The position numbers and the translations under genes are program-made. From positions 1 through 35,000 of the forward strand of contig JANFNE010000097.1 in assembly GCA_024867545.1 (NCBI GenBank): 35,000 nucleotides of DNA, in the 5' to 3' direction. Numbering within the stretch: the first letter of the stretch is position 1; every line of letters begins with the position of its first letter. The notes beneath the pieces were generated by a model. The model was not told the DNA's origin. It saw nothing but the letters and a program-made list of their open reading frames with translations, and searched no databases. This DNA is from Phytopythium helicoides (Eukaryota; Oomycota; Peronosporomycetes; Pythiales; Pythiaceae). This document shows positions 1 to 14,975 of the stretch, piece after piece.

Positions 1-48
1 AGACGTCAGTTGTTACGCTAATCGGAACACGCAGACTCATGTACTTAC

Positions 49-6578
<6,530 letters not shown>

Positions 6579-6915
6579 GTCGCCGGCGTCGGACGCACCA
6601 CCCCCAAGCTTTGGGTTGGTCGGTTTTTCCCGCGCTGCGACTGTGGTCGTTATTCTAAGACTATGACTACGTGTTCTGCTATTAAATCTCGTCTCTCGGA
6701 TTGGCTAATTTTGAATCATTCAAACCAATCAGAGAAGGGGAGTCCAGTATTTATGTGGGCGACCAGGTAGTCCACAAGTCCACGGTACTCCCCACACGTA
6801 TACATCCTGCGGGCATGGTACGATACACACGGAGGTACCGAAATCGAAAAAAGTATAAATCCGCGTGAGTCGCCTCTGTCGTGACGTGCCAACACCGCCT
6901 CGCTCAGCTTCTACG
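6579..6915. promoter_or_regulatory. Divergent promoter with facing CCAAT boxes
   Basis: This is the intergenic space between the minus-strand BRWD-like gene and the plus-strand exporter gene. Two CCAAT boxes face each other: GATTGGCT at 6699-6706 and ACCAATC at 6724-6730, 18-20 bp apart around an AT-rich centre. A TATA-like TATAAAT lies at 6854-6860, about 56 bp before the plausible exporter start codon at 6916. The rest shows no coding potential I would trust. Confidence 0.4.
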
Positions 6916-8165
6916 ATGCTGCGCACGGCGACTGGCAGCGGCGGGCGGTCGCTGCTGCCTGTTGTGGGCGGCGAGCGTCGCGGGTCGGACGACGAGGCGC
7001 ACTTGGTCGCGGCGCTTGAGGTGGATCGCGCTAACGAGACGTACCTGTGGCTGCTGCTGCTGGCGGCGACGGCTGAGTGCTCGACGACCTGCTTTCTGCC
7101 AGAGGTCGCGACCTCGACGCTGCGGCTCAACGCGAGCGCCACGGCGCTCAACTTTATCGGGCCATTCCTTGACGGACTCACATACGGGTATGAGGACTTG
7201 CCCAAGACGGGACTCCCGTCGTCTGCGTGCCTGCAGTTCCGCTCGGCGTTCCTAGGGTGAGTCGGCGCAATGCGACTAGGGGGATTGCTGCGCCTTTTTG
7301 CTCACGTTAGCTGCGTTTTGCAGCGTTTTCACGTCGTTCTCGTTCATGGCCGACCACGCTGGAGACCTTAGCGCGCACAGTGCATTGGTGGGCATCCTGT
7401 ATATTGCCGGATCGGTGCTCGGCGGGTGTGTTAGCTTCCTCGTCGGGCGTGCAGTCGTCCGCCCCGTGATGACCGCAACTCCAGTGGCGAACTTTTTGCA
7501 TGCAGCCTCCAATGCCAAGAAGCCGTCACTTATGACAGCAGTGGTGTGGCTAGTCGTGCTCTGCATCTTTCGCGCTGTCTTCGGTCCCAGCGGCTTTGTC
7601 AGGTCCGTGCGAGTGCCGAATGCTTGACAAAAGCACTCCGGAGCTCACCTCCCCTCTATTTGCTCAGAGACCCGAAGGACCCGCAGTTTGTGGGGCCACT
7701 CCAGGTTGCCGACGGAGAAGAGCTCATGTTGGGCATTTTCATGTCGTGCAGCGCCATTTTGCTGTCCGACTACATCAACACCTCACTGCAGTCGTTCGGT
7801 CGAACGTGGGCGTGGTCTCGGCTCAACAGCGTCGACTGGGGCTGTCTAGCGTGCAACTTTCTCGCGTGCGCGTTCGTCTGGCTCGCGTACGGCGCCAGCC
7901 GCCTCTCCTCTCGCGCGCTCACCAACAACCTGCTCATCCTCAAGTTTGTCTCGTCGTTCTGCGGCTCGCTCTCGTGCTTCTCGGCCGCCGTGAGCCACAT
8001 CTCGGTGCGTGTTGAGCTTCATTATCCAGCTGTATGTATCCAATCTCACCGCTTCCGCCACCCCAACAGCGACTATACGGCGCACTCGAGCATCGCGCCG
8101 CGGCGTGCAACCTCGCGCTGCACGTCGGCGTCGCCCTCGCGTTCCTCCCGTTGCTGCTCAAGTGA
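6916..8165 (+). CDS. Two-domain CrcB/FEX-like fluoride export protein
   Basis: Likely plasma-membrane fluoride channel/exporter. Exons are 6916-7256, 7324-7602, 7668-8004 and 8070-8165. Introns of 67, 65 and 65 nt have GT..AG ends and keep frame, giving 350 residues. Each half carries the CrcB signature of an Asn-containing membrane helix followed by a Gly-Ser/Thr-Phe-Ser helix. The first half has ALNFIGPFLDG then FLGVFTSFSFM, the latter created only by splicing exons 1 and 2. The second half has LACNFLACAFVW then SSFCGSLSCFSAAV. Eukaryotic FEX proteins are such tandem fusions of two CrcB units, usually about 350-400 residues. The last exon read in frame gives a hydrophobic tail ending FLPLLLK. 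The start is the Met at 6916, downstream of a TATA-like box; the longer upstream frame lacks an ATG. Assignment rests on motif spacing and hydrophobicity, so another small multipass protein is possible. Confidence 0.62.
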
Positions 8166-8344
8166 ACCCCATAATTAAGCCATTGTCCCGAATGTGTCCC
8201 GAACGCAGCCGGCTGCACGTACCGCTCTCGAAAGTTCTATAAACCCGCGGGTGGCGCGCCACTCGCCGCAGTAGCGAAGAAGGCGGCGAGTCGAGCGCCG
8301 TCGTAGTGGGTGAGTGAAGTGAGGCGTTGCCGTCCCGGCCAACC
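8166..8344 (+). promoter_or_regulatory. Promoter and 5' leader of the SR protein gene
   Basis: This short gap between the exporter stop and the SR-protein start contains TATAAA at 8238-8243, about 100 bp before the ATG. A purine-rich leader (GAAGAAGGCGGCGAG) follows. The spacing suggests a TATA-driven promoter, but this is inference from motif position only. Confidence 0.35.
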
Positions 8345-9448
8345 ATGACGACGCGCGTGTACGTGGGCAACCTGCCGATGGACATCCGCACGCGCGAGGT
8401 GGAGGACATCTTCTACAAGTACGGGCGCATCCGCGACATCGACGTCAAGTTCCCGTCGCGGCCGCCGGCCTTCGCATTCGTCGAGTTTGAGGACTCGCGC
8501 GACGCCGAGGACGCGATCCGCGGCCGCGACGGCTACGAGTACGACGGCGCGCGCCTGCGCGTCGAGGCCGCCAACTCTGGGCGTCGCGACCGCGGCGCGG
8601 GCAGCGCCGGCTCGCGCTACCCGCGCAACATCCGCGGCACGGGCGAGTACACGGTCGAGGTCTCGGGGCTGCCGTCGCGCGCGTCGTGGCAGGACCTCAA
8701 GGACTTTATGCGCAAGGCCGGCGACGTGCTCTTCTCGGAGGTGGACGGCCGCGGCCGGGGAACGGTCGAGTACGGCAACAAGCGCGACATGATGTACGCC
8801 ATCGAGAAGCTGGACGACACGGAGTTCCGCGGCCGCGGAGACAGTGCCTACGTCCGGGTCCGCGCTGCCCGCGGCCGCAGCCGTAGCCGCAGTCGCAGCC
8901 GCAGTCGTAGCCGTAGTCGCAGTGGAAGCCGCAGCCGCAGTCGTAGCCGTAGCCGCCGCAGCCGCTCGCGCAGCAGGAAGCGCAGCCGTAGCCGCAGCAA
9001 CAGCAAGGCCGACGACAAGGACGGCGAGCACAAGGACAAGAAGAGCAAGCGTAGCTCGAGCCGAAGCAAGTCGGCTGGCCGCTCGCCGGCCAAGGACGAC
9101 AAGGACGAGGCGAAGAAGCCCGAGGAGACGGCAACCGAGACCACGGAGGCGACAGAGACCAAGGAAGCGACAGAAACCAAGGAAGCAACGGAGACCAAGG
9201 AAGCGACGGAGACGAACGAGCCTACGGAGACCAAGGACGTTGCAATGACAGAGGAGGAGCCGTCGTCGGAGGCCGCCAATGGTAAGACGGATGCATCTGA
9301 GACTGATGGTAAGGAACCGACTGTCACCCAGGACTGGGCGTCCAAGACGGACGAGGAGCTGCGTGAAGAGCTCACGAAGCGCGGGCTGGAGACGGACGGC
9401 GAGCGCGAGGCGCTGATTGAGCGCCTCAACAAGCCCAAGACCGAGTAG
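8345..9448 (+). CDS. SR-type splicing factor: two RRMs, RS domain, C-terminal SAP-like motif
   Basis: Single-exon 367-residue protein predicted to act in nuclear pre-mRNA splicing. RRM1 (residues about 4-75) has RNP2 VYVGNL and RNP1-like [12 protein letters not shown]2 (about 105-170) has YTVEVSGL and SWQDLKD; the latter is the hallmark heptapeptide of SRSF1-family pseudo-RRMs. An Arg-Ser dipeptide domain follows (about 175-245), then a Lys/Asp/Glu-rich stretch with repeated ETKEAT units. The end (about 332-365) reads [23 protein letters not shown], which fits the SAP DNA/RNA-binding helix-extension-helix consensus. SRSF1 relatives normally stop after the RS tail. The ATG at 8345 is used because the frame upstream opens only with a non-ATG codon. 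Antisense and other-frame long ORFs across this gene are by-products of its biased composition. Confidence 0.88.
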   Translation: MTTRVYVGNLPMDIRTREVEDIFYKYGRIRDIDVKFPSRPPAFAFVEFEDSRDAEDAIRGRDGYEYDGARLRVEAANSGRRDRGAGSAGSRYPRNIRGTGEYTVEVSGLPSRASWQDLKDFMRKAGDVLFSEVDGRGRGTVEYGNKRDMMYAIEKLDDTEFRGRGDSAYVRVRAARGRSRSRSRSRSRSRSRSGSRSRSRSRSRRSRSRSRKRSRSRSNSKADDKDGEHKDKKSKRSSSRSKSAGRSPAKDDKDEAKKPEETATETTEATETKEATETKEATETKEATETNEPTETKDVAMTEEEPSSEAANGKTDASETDGKEPTVTQDWASKTDEELREELTKRGLETDGEREALIERLNKPKTE

Positions 9449-9894
9449 AAGGCTAGCGAGCGGGGTGGGACGAGTCAACTGCGGACTGAAGGTTAGAAGA
9501 GAAGGCGATTCGTGCAGCTTGATCAAGTGGCGGAGCTGGCGGCCATCATCACCATCGACTGGGCCCGATGGACAGTTTGGTTTGATTCCCGTGCTTGTTG
9601 TTTTCTTTCTCCCTTGGATGGTTGTCGTTCACTCTCGTGCCAGTCTCCGACACGTTTGTCGGCCACCAGCCGTTTAGCTCAGCTCTGGTCGTGGCGAGGA
9701 CGACAGCGCCGTCAGCAGCGAGGGGTGGAGGGAGCGAGCGAGCGAGCGGCTTTGGCGGGCGGCGGCAGGCAGCGGACAAGGATGGCAGCGGGAGCTAGGG
9801 TGATGACACATACATGACGAAAGGATAATAAAACCAGGGCAGACGCATCACTCACTGGTCTCGTGTTCCATCTTCCCGTGTACTCTCAGCACCC
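9449..9894. other. Convergent intergenic region, 3' UTRs
   Basis: This is the space between the SR-protein stop and the stop of the pyrophosphorylase gene, which are transcribed towards each other. An AATAAAA at 9827-9833 could serve as a polyadenylation signal for the plus-strand gene. A GAGCGAGCGAGCGAG microsatellite lies at about 9731-9747. No protein-coding frame here looks real. Confidence 0.4.
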
Positions 9895-11605
9895 TTACTC
9901 GATTCGGAGCGTGCTTGATCGTGGCTCTGCTACTGGGAGATCCAATAGCGCCGAGACGTGGCTCGCTAAGGCTTCTCCGTTGTACGACACGAGTGGGGAG
10001 ATCTCGATTTGGGTCGTAGACTCGAGCGACTCCAGGAACGCCTTCACTTTTTCTTCGTCACCTGAAGCCTCGCGCGCAGCTTGAGTTAGCCAAGCCTTTG
10101 CCTCGGCGTGAATCATGGCACGCGCGGTGTCGGGCGAATCAATCGGGTCACCCGGGGCATTCTTGACTGGCGCAAACTCAGTTTCGCGCGGGACTGAAAA
10201 CACACCCATTCGGCTCGAGAGCGGAAACACATCGAAGATGAACGCCTCGAGCTTGATGCCAGAGTTCGTGTCAGGCACGACCGTCTCTCCAGTCGTCGGA
10301 TCCGCAATCGGAATCTTCTTCTTCGCCACGTGGTAGACAAGGTTCATGTTTGGAAGCACAACGTCCGTCAAGAAGTCCCTGATCACAAAACCACGTTAGA
10401 CTTGATCACATGATTCTCAGCAATTCCTCAAACTCACAGCGTGTAGAAGTGGTTGCAGATGTTTGCGGCGCCAAATGCGAGACGTCCCGTCGTGGCGTCG
10501 ACAAGCTCGGATGCAGCGCGGTCAATTTCCGAGTACTCAACGACGCAGAACTTGCCGCCCTTCTTGGCTACGACACCGACACGCTCGTCCGGACGCGCCT
10601 TCCACACGACCTTGTTGGCGCAGTCCGCCTGCTTGTCAATGCAGTAACCCAGGAAAATAGGATCGGCAACCTTGCATAGTACGTTGTCGACCGAGAAGAC
10701 GTGCAAGTATTTCACGCCCTCGTTCTTGAGGCGAGAGAGCGAGCCACTGTGCTGTAGCGCCTCGTAGATGCCTCCGTTGCCGTTGGATGCTGTCGCAATC
10801 TTGCCAGCACTCTCAAGCATGAGTTTTCCTTCCATCGTGAGGCACGGCAGCGTTCCTTGCGAGAAGTAGTGGACCTGCTCCTTCGCCAGACCAAAGTAGT
10901 TGTGCTCGTGGAAGAACGCGACAGTCGCGTCGTGGTTCATCGCGCTCGTCATGACATAGAATTGAATCGCGTGCTTGTAGCTGTCGCCAACGGGGAAGCG
11001 TGCTTTGGACAGCTGCTGCACGCGCACCACGCGCTCGGCAAAAATCTGGAAGAGCGTCTTGCCCGACGGGAGCCCAATGTCGTACATGCCCTTGGGTCCG
11101 GCAAAGCCCAGCCGCGTGCCCTGCCCTCCGCCCAGCACGAGCGCACACACCTGTCCGCGAGCAACAGCCTCCAGTCCCAGCTCCTCCCAGCGCGCGCGTT
11201 GCTCGGCGCTGCACATGTCGAGCTGGTCGGCGTCGTTCACGGGCTCAATCTCCGCGGTCTGGTCGTCCGCCACGTCATGGCCGCTCGACACTCGACGAAA
11301 AATGGCCTCCAGCTGCTCCAAGTCGATCCCCTCGAGCTGCAGACCGCCAAATTGAGCGCTTAGGCCAGGCCCGAGCCGCAGATCGCCATCAACAGCGGCG
11401 CACCTGGCAAACGAGCGCCGCCGTCTGCTCGTCCGAGAGCTTGCCTTCGTCGTAGAACTGCGGCCGCGAGCGCACGCGTCAGCACTAGACACATAGACAC
11501 ATATACGCAGCTGGAGGCCCGCGGGTCGCGCACCTTGAGCACGTGGGCCTGGCCCTTGGCCTGCAGCCGCGCGCGCAGCTCGGCCGGCACCTCGACGCGC
11601 GTCAT
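9895..11605 (-). CDS. UAP1: UDP-N-acetylglucosamine pyrophosphorylase
   Basis: Cytosolic enzyme that joins UTP and N-acetylglucosamine-1-phosphate to make UDP-GlcNAc, the donor for chitin-type glycans, N-glycans and GPI anchors. Exons are 11605-11534, 11457-11404, 11336-10438 and 10378-9895, with introns of 76, 67 and 59 nt. They give 502 residues, the normal family length. The nucleotide-binding signature LGGGQGTRLG lies near residue 110, followed by PKGMYDIGLPSGKTLFQ. Later come KYLHVFSVDNVLCKVADP, VGVVAKKGGKFCVVEYSEI and NICNHFYTLDFL; the last is formed by the exon 3-4 join and continues into HVAKKKIP. The small second exon (FYDEGKLSDEQTAALVCQ) fits the conserved N-terminal helix region. 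The start could lie 16 codons further upstream (11653), where another in-frame ATG exists. Confidence 0.93.
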
Positions 11606-11935
11606 CGTCTCCGGGGCAATCCGAAAAATGAAGCTAGAGTAGAAACCGGACACATGCCGTAATTATTTGTGCCACGTGCTCGCGCACTCCTCGATGGGCT
11701 TTGAACAACTGCTACATGCTGAGCTGCTACATGAAGGACGTGATTTTTTTTTGTCGTGGGAGGCGTTGGGTGAGCCTGCAGCATCGTCGTGGCAGCGTTG
11801 CTGTCGACTTACAGCTTGGAGCGACTTGAGTCCAGCCTGGATAAAAGAGTTTTGCTGTCAGCTTGATTTTCTACTATTCCTCCCGCAGCTCAAATCGATG
11901 GCAGCGTACAGCAAGACAAACATGGATCGGAGGGC
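11606..11935. other. Intergenic region upstream of UAP1
   Basis: About 330 bp between the UAP1 start and the stop of the OHCU decarboxylase gene, both on the minus strand. It should hold the UAP1 promoter and the 3' UTR of the upstream gene. A run of eight T at 11745-11752 is the only striking feature. I see no convincing TATA box or extra gene. Confidence 0.3.
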
Positions 11936-12680
11936 TTACTCGTTCAGCAGCTTCTCGAGGCGGATCTTGGTGATCTTGCTCTGCTCGCGGGCCGCGATAG
12001 CGAGCTCCTCCTCCGGCGGATTGCCAATGCGAGACTCGAGGATCGCCAGCATCTCCTCGGCCGACTTGCCCGTCGCGCACACAATGTAGATGTACCTGAC
12101 AACAGCAAACGCGGGGGTCAGCAAGACGGCAACGCGTCGAAACTCCATCGACAAGCCGTACCCAAACTTGTCAAAGTAGGCGGCGTTCAGCTCCTCGAGC
12201 CGGTCGAGTACCTCATCTGCTGCATTCTTGGTCGCCTAACGGGCCACTTTTCTCATCAGCAATTCGGGTCTTTGAGGCAGCTCCAGTCCTCCAACGCGCC
12301 GCACCTTTTGCTCCTGCGCCTCCCACTTGCCAATCGGCTGCTTGGCTCGCCCAATCTGCCGCCGACAACCAGTCAGGACAGCTCTAAACCCCGCGCCAAC
12401 GCCGCCCTCCCCCCACCCTCGGGTGCGCCGCAAAGGCCTCGAGCCAGTCGTCTCGCCCCAGCGCCGCGTCGGCCTCGTCCGCCGCGCGCATCAACGCGTC
12501 CACGTCGCCCACCGGGAGCCGCCGCGCCATCTCGACCACCCACTTGCGCGCCCCGCAGCAGTGCAGCAGCGCCTGGAAGAGCGCCGAGCCCTCGGCCACG
12601 CGCTCGCTTGCAGCCAGCGCGTTGAGCTTGCCCACGCCCGCCATCGTCTGAATGCGAGCGCAATTTTGAAATGTAGCCAT
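11936..12680 (-). CDS. URAD: OHCU decarboxylase (ureidoimidazoline decarboxylase, urate catabolism)
   Basis: Converts 2-oxo-4-hydroxy-4-carboxy-5-ureidoimidazoline to S-allantoin, the last enzymatic step after urate oxidase and HIU hydrolase; often peroxisomal. Exons are 12680-12417, 12355-12305, 12235-12162 and 12095-11936. Introns are 61, 69 and 66 nt, all GT..AG and in phase, for 182 residues. Family landmarks are KLNALAASERV near the start, EAFAAHPRIG across the exon 1-2 join (the catalytic-region His-Pro-Arg-hydrophobic-Gly), WEAQEQKAT across exons 2-3, LNAAYFDKFGYIYIVCATGKS across exons 3-4, and SRIGNPPEEELAIAAREQSKITKIRLEKLL at the C terminus. The start may instead be the Met 12 codons downstream (12644). 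No C-terminal SKL-type peroxisome signal is visible; the protein ends LLNE. Confidence 0.88.
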
Positions 12681-12856
12681 TCCAAGGTCCGGATAGTATG
12701 TTGAAATGTACGTATATAGATAACAAATATGTATATATTACGTATATAGGCGCTGAGCAGTGTTGCATTGATTGCAAATAGCAGGTTCCTGCGAGGGCAT
12801 GTGTGGCCGATGACGGCGAGATGTATACATGATCAGACTAACGTGCAGGCTCAGCT
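12681..12856. promoter_or_regulatory. AT-rich promoter region upstream of the OHCU decarboxylase gene
   Basis: The gap between two minus-strand genes is much more AT-rich than its surroundings. It has a 10-bp direct repeat ACGTATATAG at 12710-12719 and 12740-12749 with GTATATAT between them. It probably includes the decarboxylase promoter and the 3' end of the desaturase transcript. Function is inferred from position only. Confidence 0.3.
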
Positions 12857-13654
12857 CTACAGCTGCTTCTTGTCGCTGCTGGCAGCGTCAGCTTCGTCTG
12901 GCGGCAGGCGGAAGGAGCCTCCGAGGCGATCCCAGAGCGTCAGGTACTGGCCATAGTTGTAGACGAACTTCTCGTGGTGCACCGCGTGGTGGGCGGAGCC
13001 GTTGATCCACCAGTTGTTGGCGATGTGGAGACCGTCGTGGATGCTGATCGTCCAGTAGTTGACCGCAAGGAAGAGCGCGAGGAACACGCCGCGGTGGATT
13101 GGGAAGCAAAAGATGAAGATGTGGTACGGCAGGCTCTGCAGGAACCCGTCCACCGGGTGGAAAGCGTGCGAGGCGAACGGAGTCGTGACGATCCACTTGT
13201 GGTGCGGCTTGTGCAGCGGCGCGTAGAGCAGCGGGTGGTGTAGCCAGCGGTGGATCCAGTAGATGAGCATGTCGGTGAACAGGATGAACCAGACAATCGA
13301 CCACGCCGTGAATGCCAAGCTGCGCTCACTAAAATCGCTGTACGTCTTCGCATAACCGCGCACTTCCGCGAGGAACCACGGCAGTGTCAGCAGCATCATG
13401 ACTGGGATCGAACTCGAGGCGTGCTCGATCTCGAGGCGCACTTGGTTCTTGAGGAAACGCGGGTGCTTCATGATGTCCTTATCAAAGAGAAAGTAGTACG
13501 AGAAGCCCGCGCCGGAGAAGTAGAGAAAGTAGCCTCCGAGCAGCGTGAGAACCGACATGGACAGCGCCTGGCGCAGCAGGTGGTCTCGCGGCCACTCGAC
13601 CGGGTACAGTCCATCGAGCACGTACTCGTCGGCAATCTCCAACACAAGATCCAT
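12857..13654 (-). CDS. Sterol C5-desaturase / fatty acid hydroxylase superfamily protein (ERG3-like)
   Basis: Single-exon 265-residue membrane di-iron enzyme, probably in the endoplasmic reticulum. All three histidine boxes are present in order: HRWLHH (about residue 165), HKPHHK (about 178), and SAHHAVHHEKF followed by NYGQYLTLWDRLGGSF near the C terminus. The last tail matches sterol C5-desaturases better than C4-methyl oxidases or alkane hydroxylases. Hydrophobic segments at about 35-55, 85-105, 140-160 and 200-225 fit a multi-pass protein. The known ERG3 reaction introduces the C5-C6 double bond in sterols. Many Peronosporales and Pythiales do not make sterols de novo, so here the enzyme may modify sterols taken from a host or may have another substrate. 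That functional point is inference. Confidence 0.85.
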   Translation of the reverse strand: MDLVLEIADEYVLDGLYPVEWPRDHLLRQALSMSVLTLLGGYFLYFSGAGFSYYFLFDKDIMKHPRFLKNQVRLEIEHASSSIPVMMLLTLPWFLAEVRGYAKTYSDFSERSLAFTAWSIVWFILFTDMLIYWIHRWLHHPLLYAPLHKPHHKWIVTTPFASHAFHPVDGFLQSLPYHIFIFCFPIHRGVFLALFLAVNYWTISIHDGLHIANNWWINGSAHHAVHHEKFVYNYGQYLTLWDRLGGSFRLPPDEADAASSDKKQL

Positions 13655-14130
13655 GGCTCCAAGTCTGTCCCGTGAAGCTGGAGTCGCTTTCGAAGGCTTC
13701 CGTTCTCGAAGGCAAAAGGTCGAATGAGAGACAAAGCTGATCTGCAGCAGTTTCTCTTGTCTGCGTCTACATTACCTTCCAAGGGACGGTCCTGCGCGGA
13801 TAGAGTGGTCTGCAAGTGGATTACGCGATTTGGATGCGGGCGTGATTGCCAGTCCCCAAGGTCTCTGCTATATGCATGTTGATGGCAAAAATGACTGTAT
13901 GGCATACGCTGCGCCACGTTAGTGAGCGCAAAAGCAGGGTCTATCGACATCATACTCCACATCCAGCACATCCTGCGTCTTGGTTCGGCTCTCTATCCGC
14001 CGGGCTCTGGTATATGCGCGCCATGAGGAGCTAAGCGCGAACAACTAGCTTCCTATGGGTCAGCTCATTCACTACCACAACTTGAAGGCTCGATCAAGAT
14101 ATCGAACGCCGTATTCGAAGCACTCGCGAC
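13655..14130. other. Intergenic region, no recognised gene
   Basis: This holds the promoter side of the desaturase gene and the space before the decayed transporter remnant. Several short frames exist on both strands but none has recognisable motifs. I see no RNA gene or obvious repeat. Confidence 0.3.
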
Positions 14131-14754
14131 TTGGCTAGGGGCACTTGTAGCACTGCCAACGCCTCCGCAGGATCCGAACTTATGAGTTACTACCAATGTG
14201 CAGCTACTAGCTTGAGCCTACAGCTCGTAAGTCCTTGTGCAGCAAAGAACATGGCGTACTCGGGCGTCACTCGTTGGTTAGGCAGGCAGCTAGACTCCTT
14301 GTTGACTACCGCCATCTTCGTCGTTGCGCTGAACCTGATTACGACCAAATGCTACATCAGCGGCGTGATCCCAGGTCTCGCTCTCACGTACTCACTGATG
14401 TCTGCGGCACGATTCCACTGGGTAATGCGAGCGGTGGAGAGAATAGCCGAGGCGGATTGATGCGCTTTTGTACTATCAACGATTGCTGATGGCGGCGAAC
14501 AGAAAGAGGTGCTTGATGTATCGCTCGAGTTAAAGTTGCCAGTGCTTGGGTCGAACTGTTTTCACAGTTTCTACTTGCGACATCGCATCAAGCTTCCACT
14601 TGTGCTTCGAGGAGTCACTACCGGCATTCATGCTAGCGAAAAGGTTTGCATCAGCGGTCGAACCACCCAGATGGGTATCGTGGCAAACGCCGACGTCAAT
14701 TCGACCACCGACGAGCTCCTTCAGCTGACGATCAAGAAGTCGTCCGTAAATTAA
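14131..14754 (+). pseudogene. Decayed ABCC (MRP-type) ABC transporter remnant
   Basis: Two fragments in order resemble the end of the second membrane domain and the start of the second nucleotide-binding domain of an ABCC exporter. In 14131-14460, TRWLGRQLDSL, a hydrophobic helix, ISGVIPGLALTYSLM and WVMRAVERI echo the family pattern NRWLxxRLE, ISPGLAGLxLxYAL, and W..R...xxE..M.SVERI. In 14509-14754, YLRHRIKLPLVLRGVT and ASEKVCISGRT echo the family LRYRxxLPLVLxGVSF and GEKVGIxGRTGxGKS. The Walker A Lys-Ser/Thr is lost (GRTTQMGI), stops separate the two parts, and nothing follows. It is therefore a non-functional relic. Identification is by pattern recognition alone. Confidence 0.55.
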
Positions 14755-14975
14755 GTCGGTTCTGACCGTCGCATCAACACGGTCATGCTATGCAGGAGCT
14801 CCTGCATCGAGCGGACTCGGCCATCGCAACCAGTGTGCAGGAGAATGTTGGAACGTGTTTGACGTGCTTGCTCTCGAAAAGCCCCATTTCATGCGAATAA
14901 ACATGCAAACCCCATCATATTCAAGTACATTTGAGTCTTTGCAGTTGTCGATACATAGTCAAGCCGACGAAGGCT
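14755..14975 (+). promoter_or_regulatory. Upstream region of the F-box/SNF2 gene
   Basis: About 220 bp between the transporter relic and the ATG at 14976. The frame of the following gene stays open to 14931 but has no ATG there, so this part is treated as leader and promoter. No strong TATA or CCAAT element is visible. Confidence 0.25.

Noticed and set aside
8237..9526. 429-codon minus-strand frame and other long frames across the SR protein gene
   Set aside because: Low-complexity Leu/Ala/Thr composition mirrors the RS and ETKEAT codons of the plus-strand gene; no start context or domain.
11337..11403. Longer exon joining 11403 directly into the UAP1 third exon
   Set aside because: The frame through this 67-bp stretch breaks the conserved N-terminal region; splicing at GTGCGC and CTGCAG restores VCQLEGIDLEQL.
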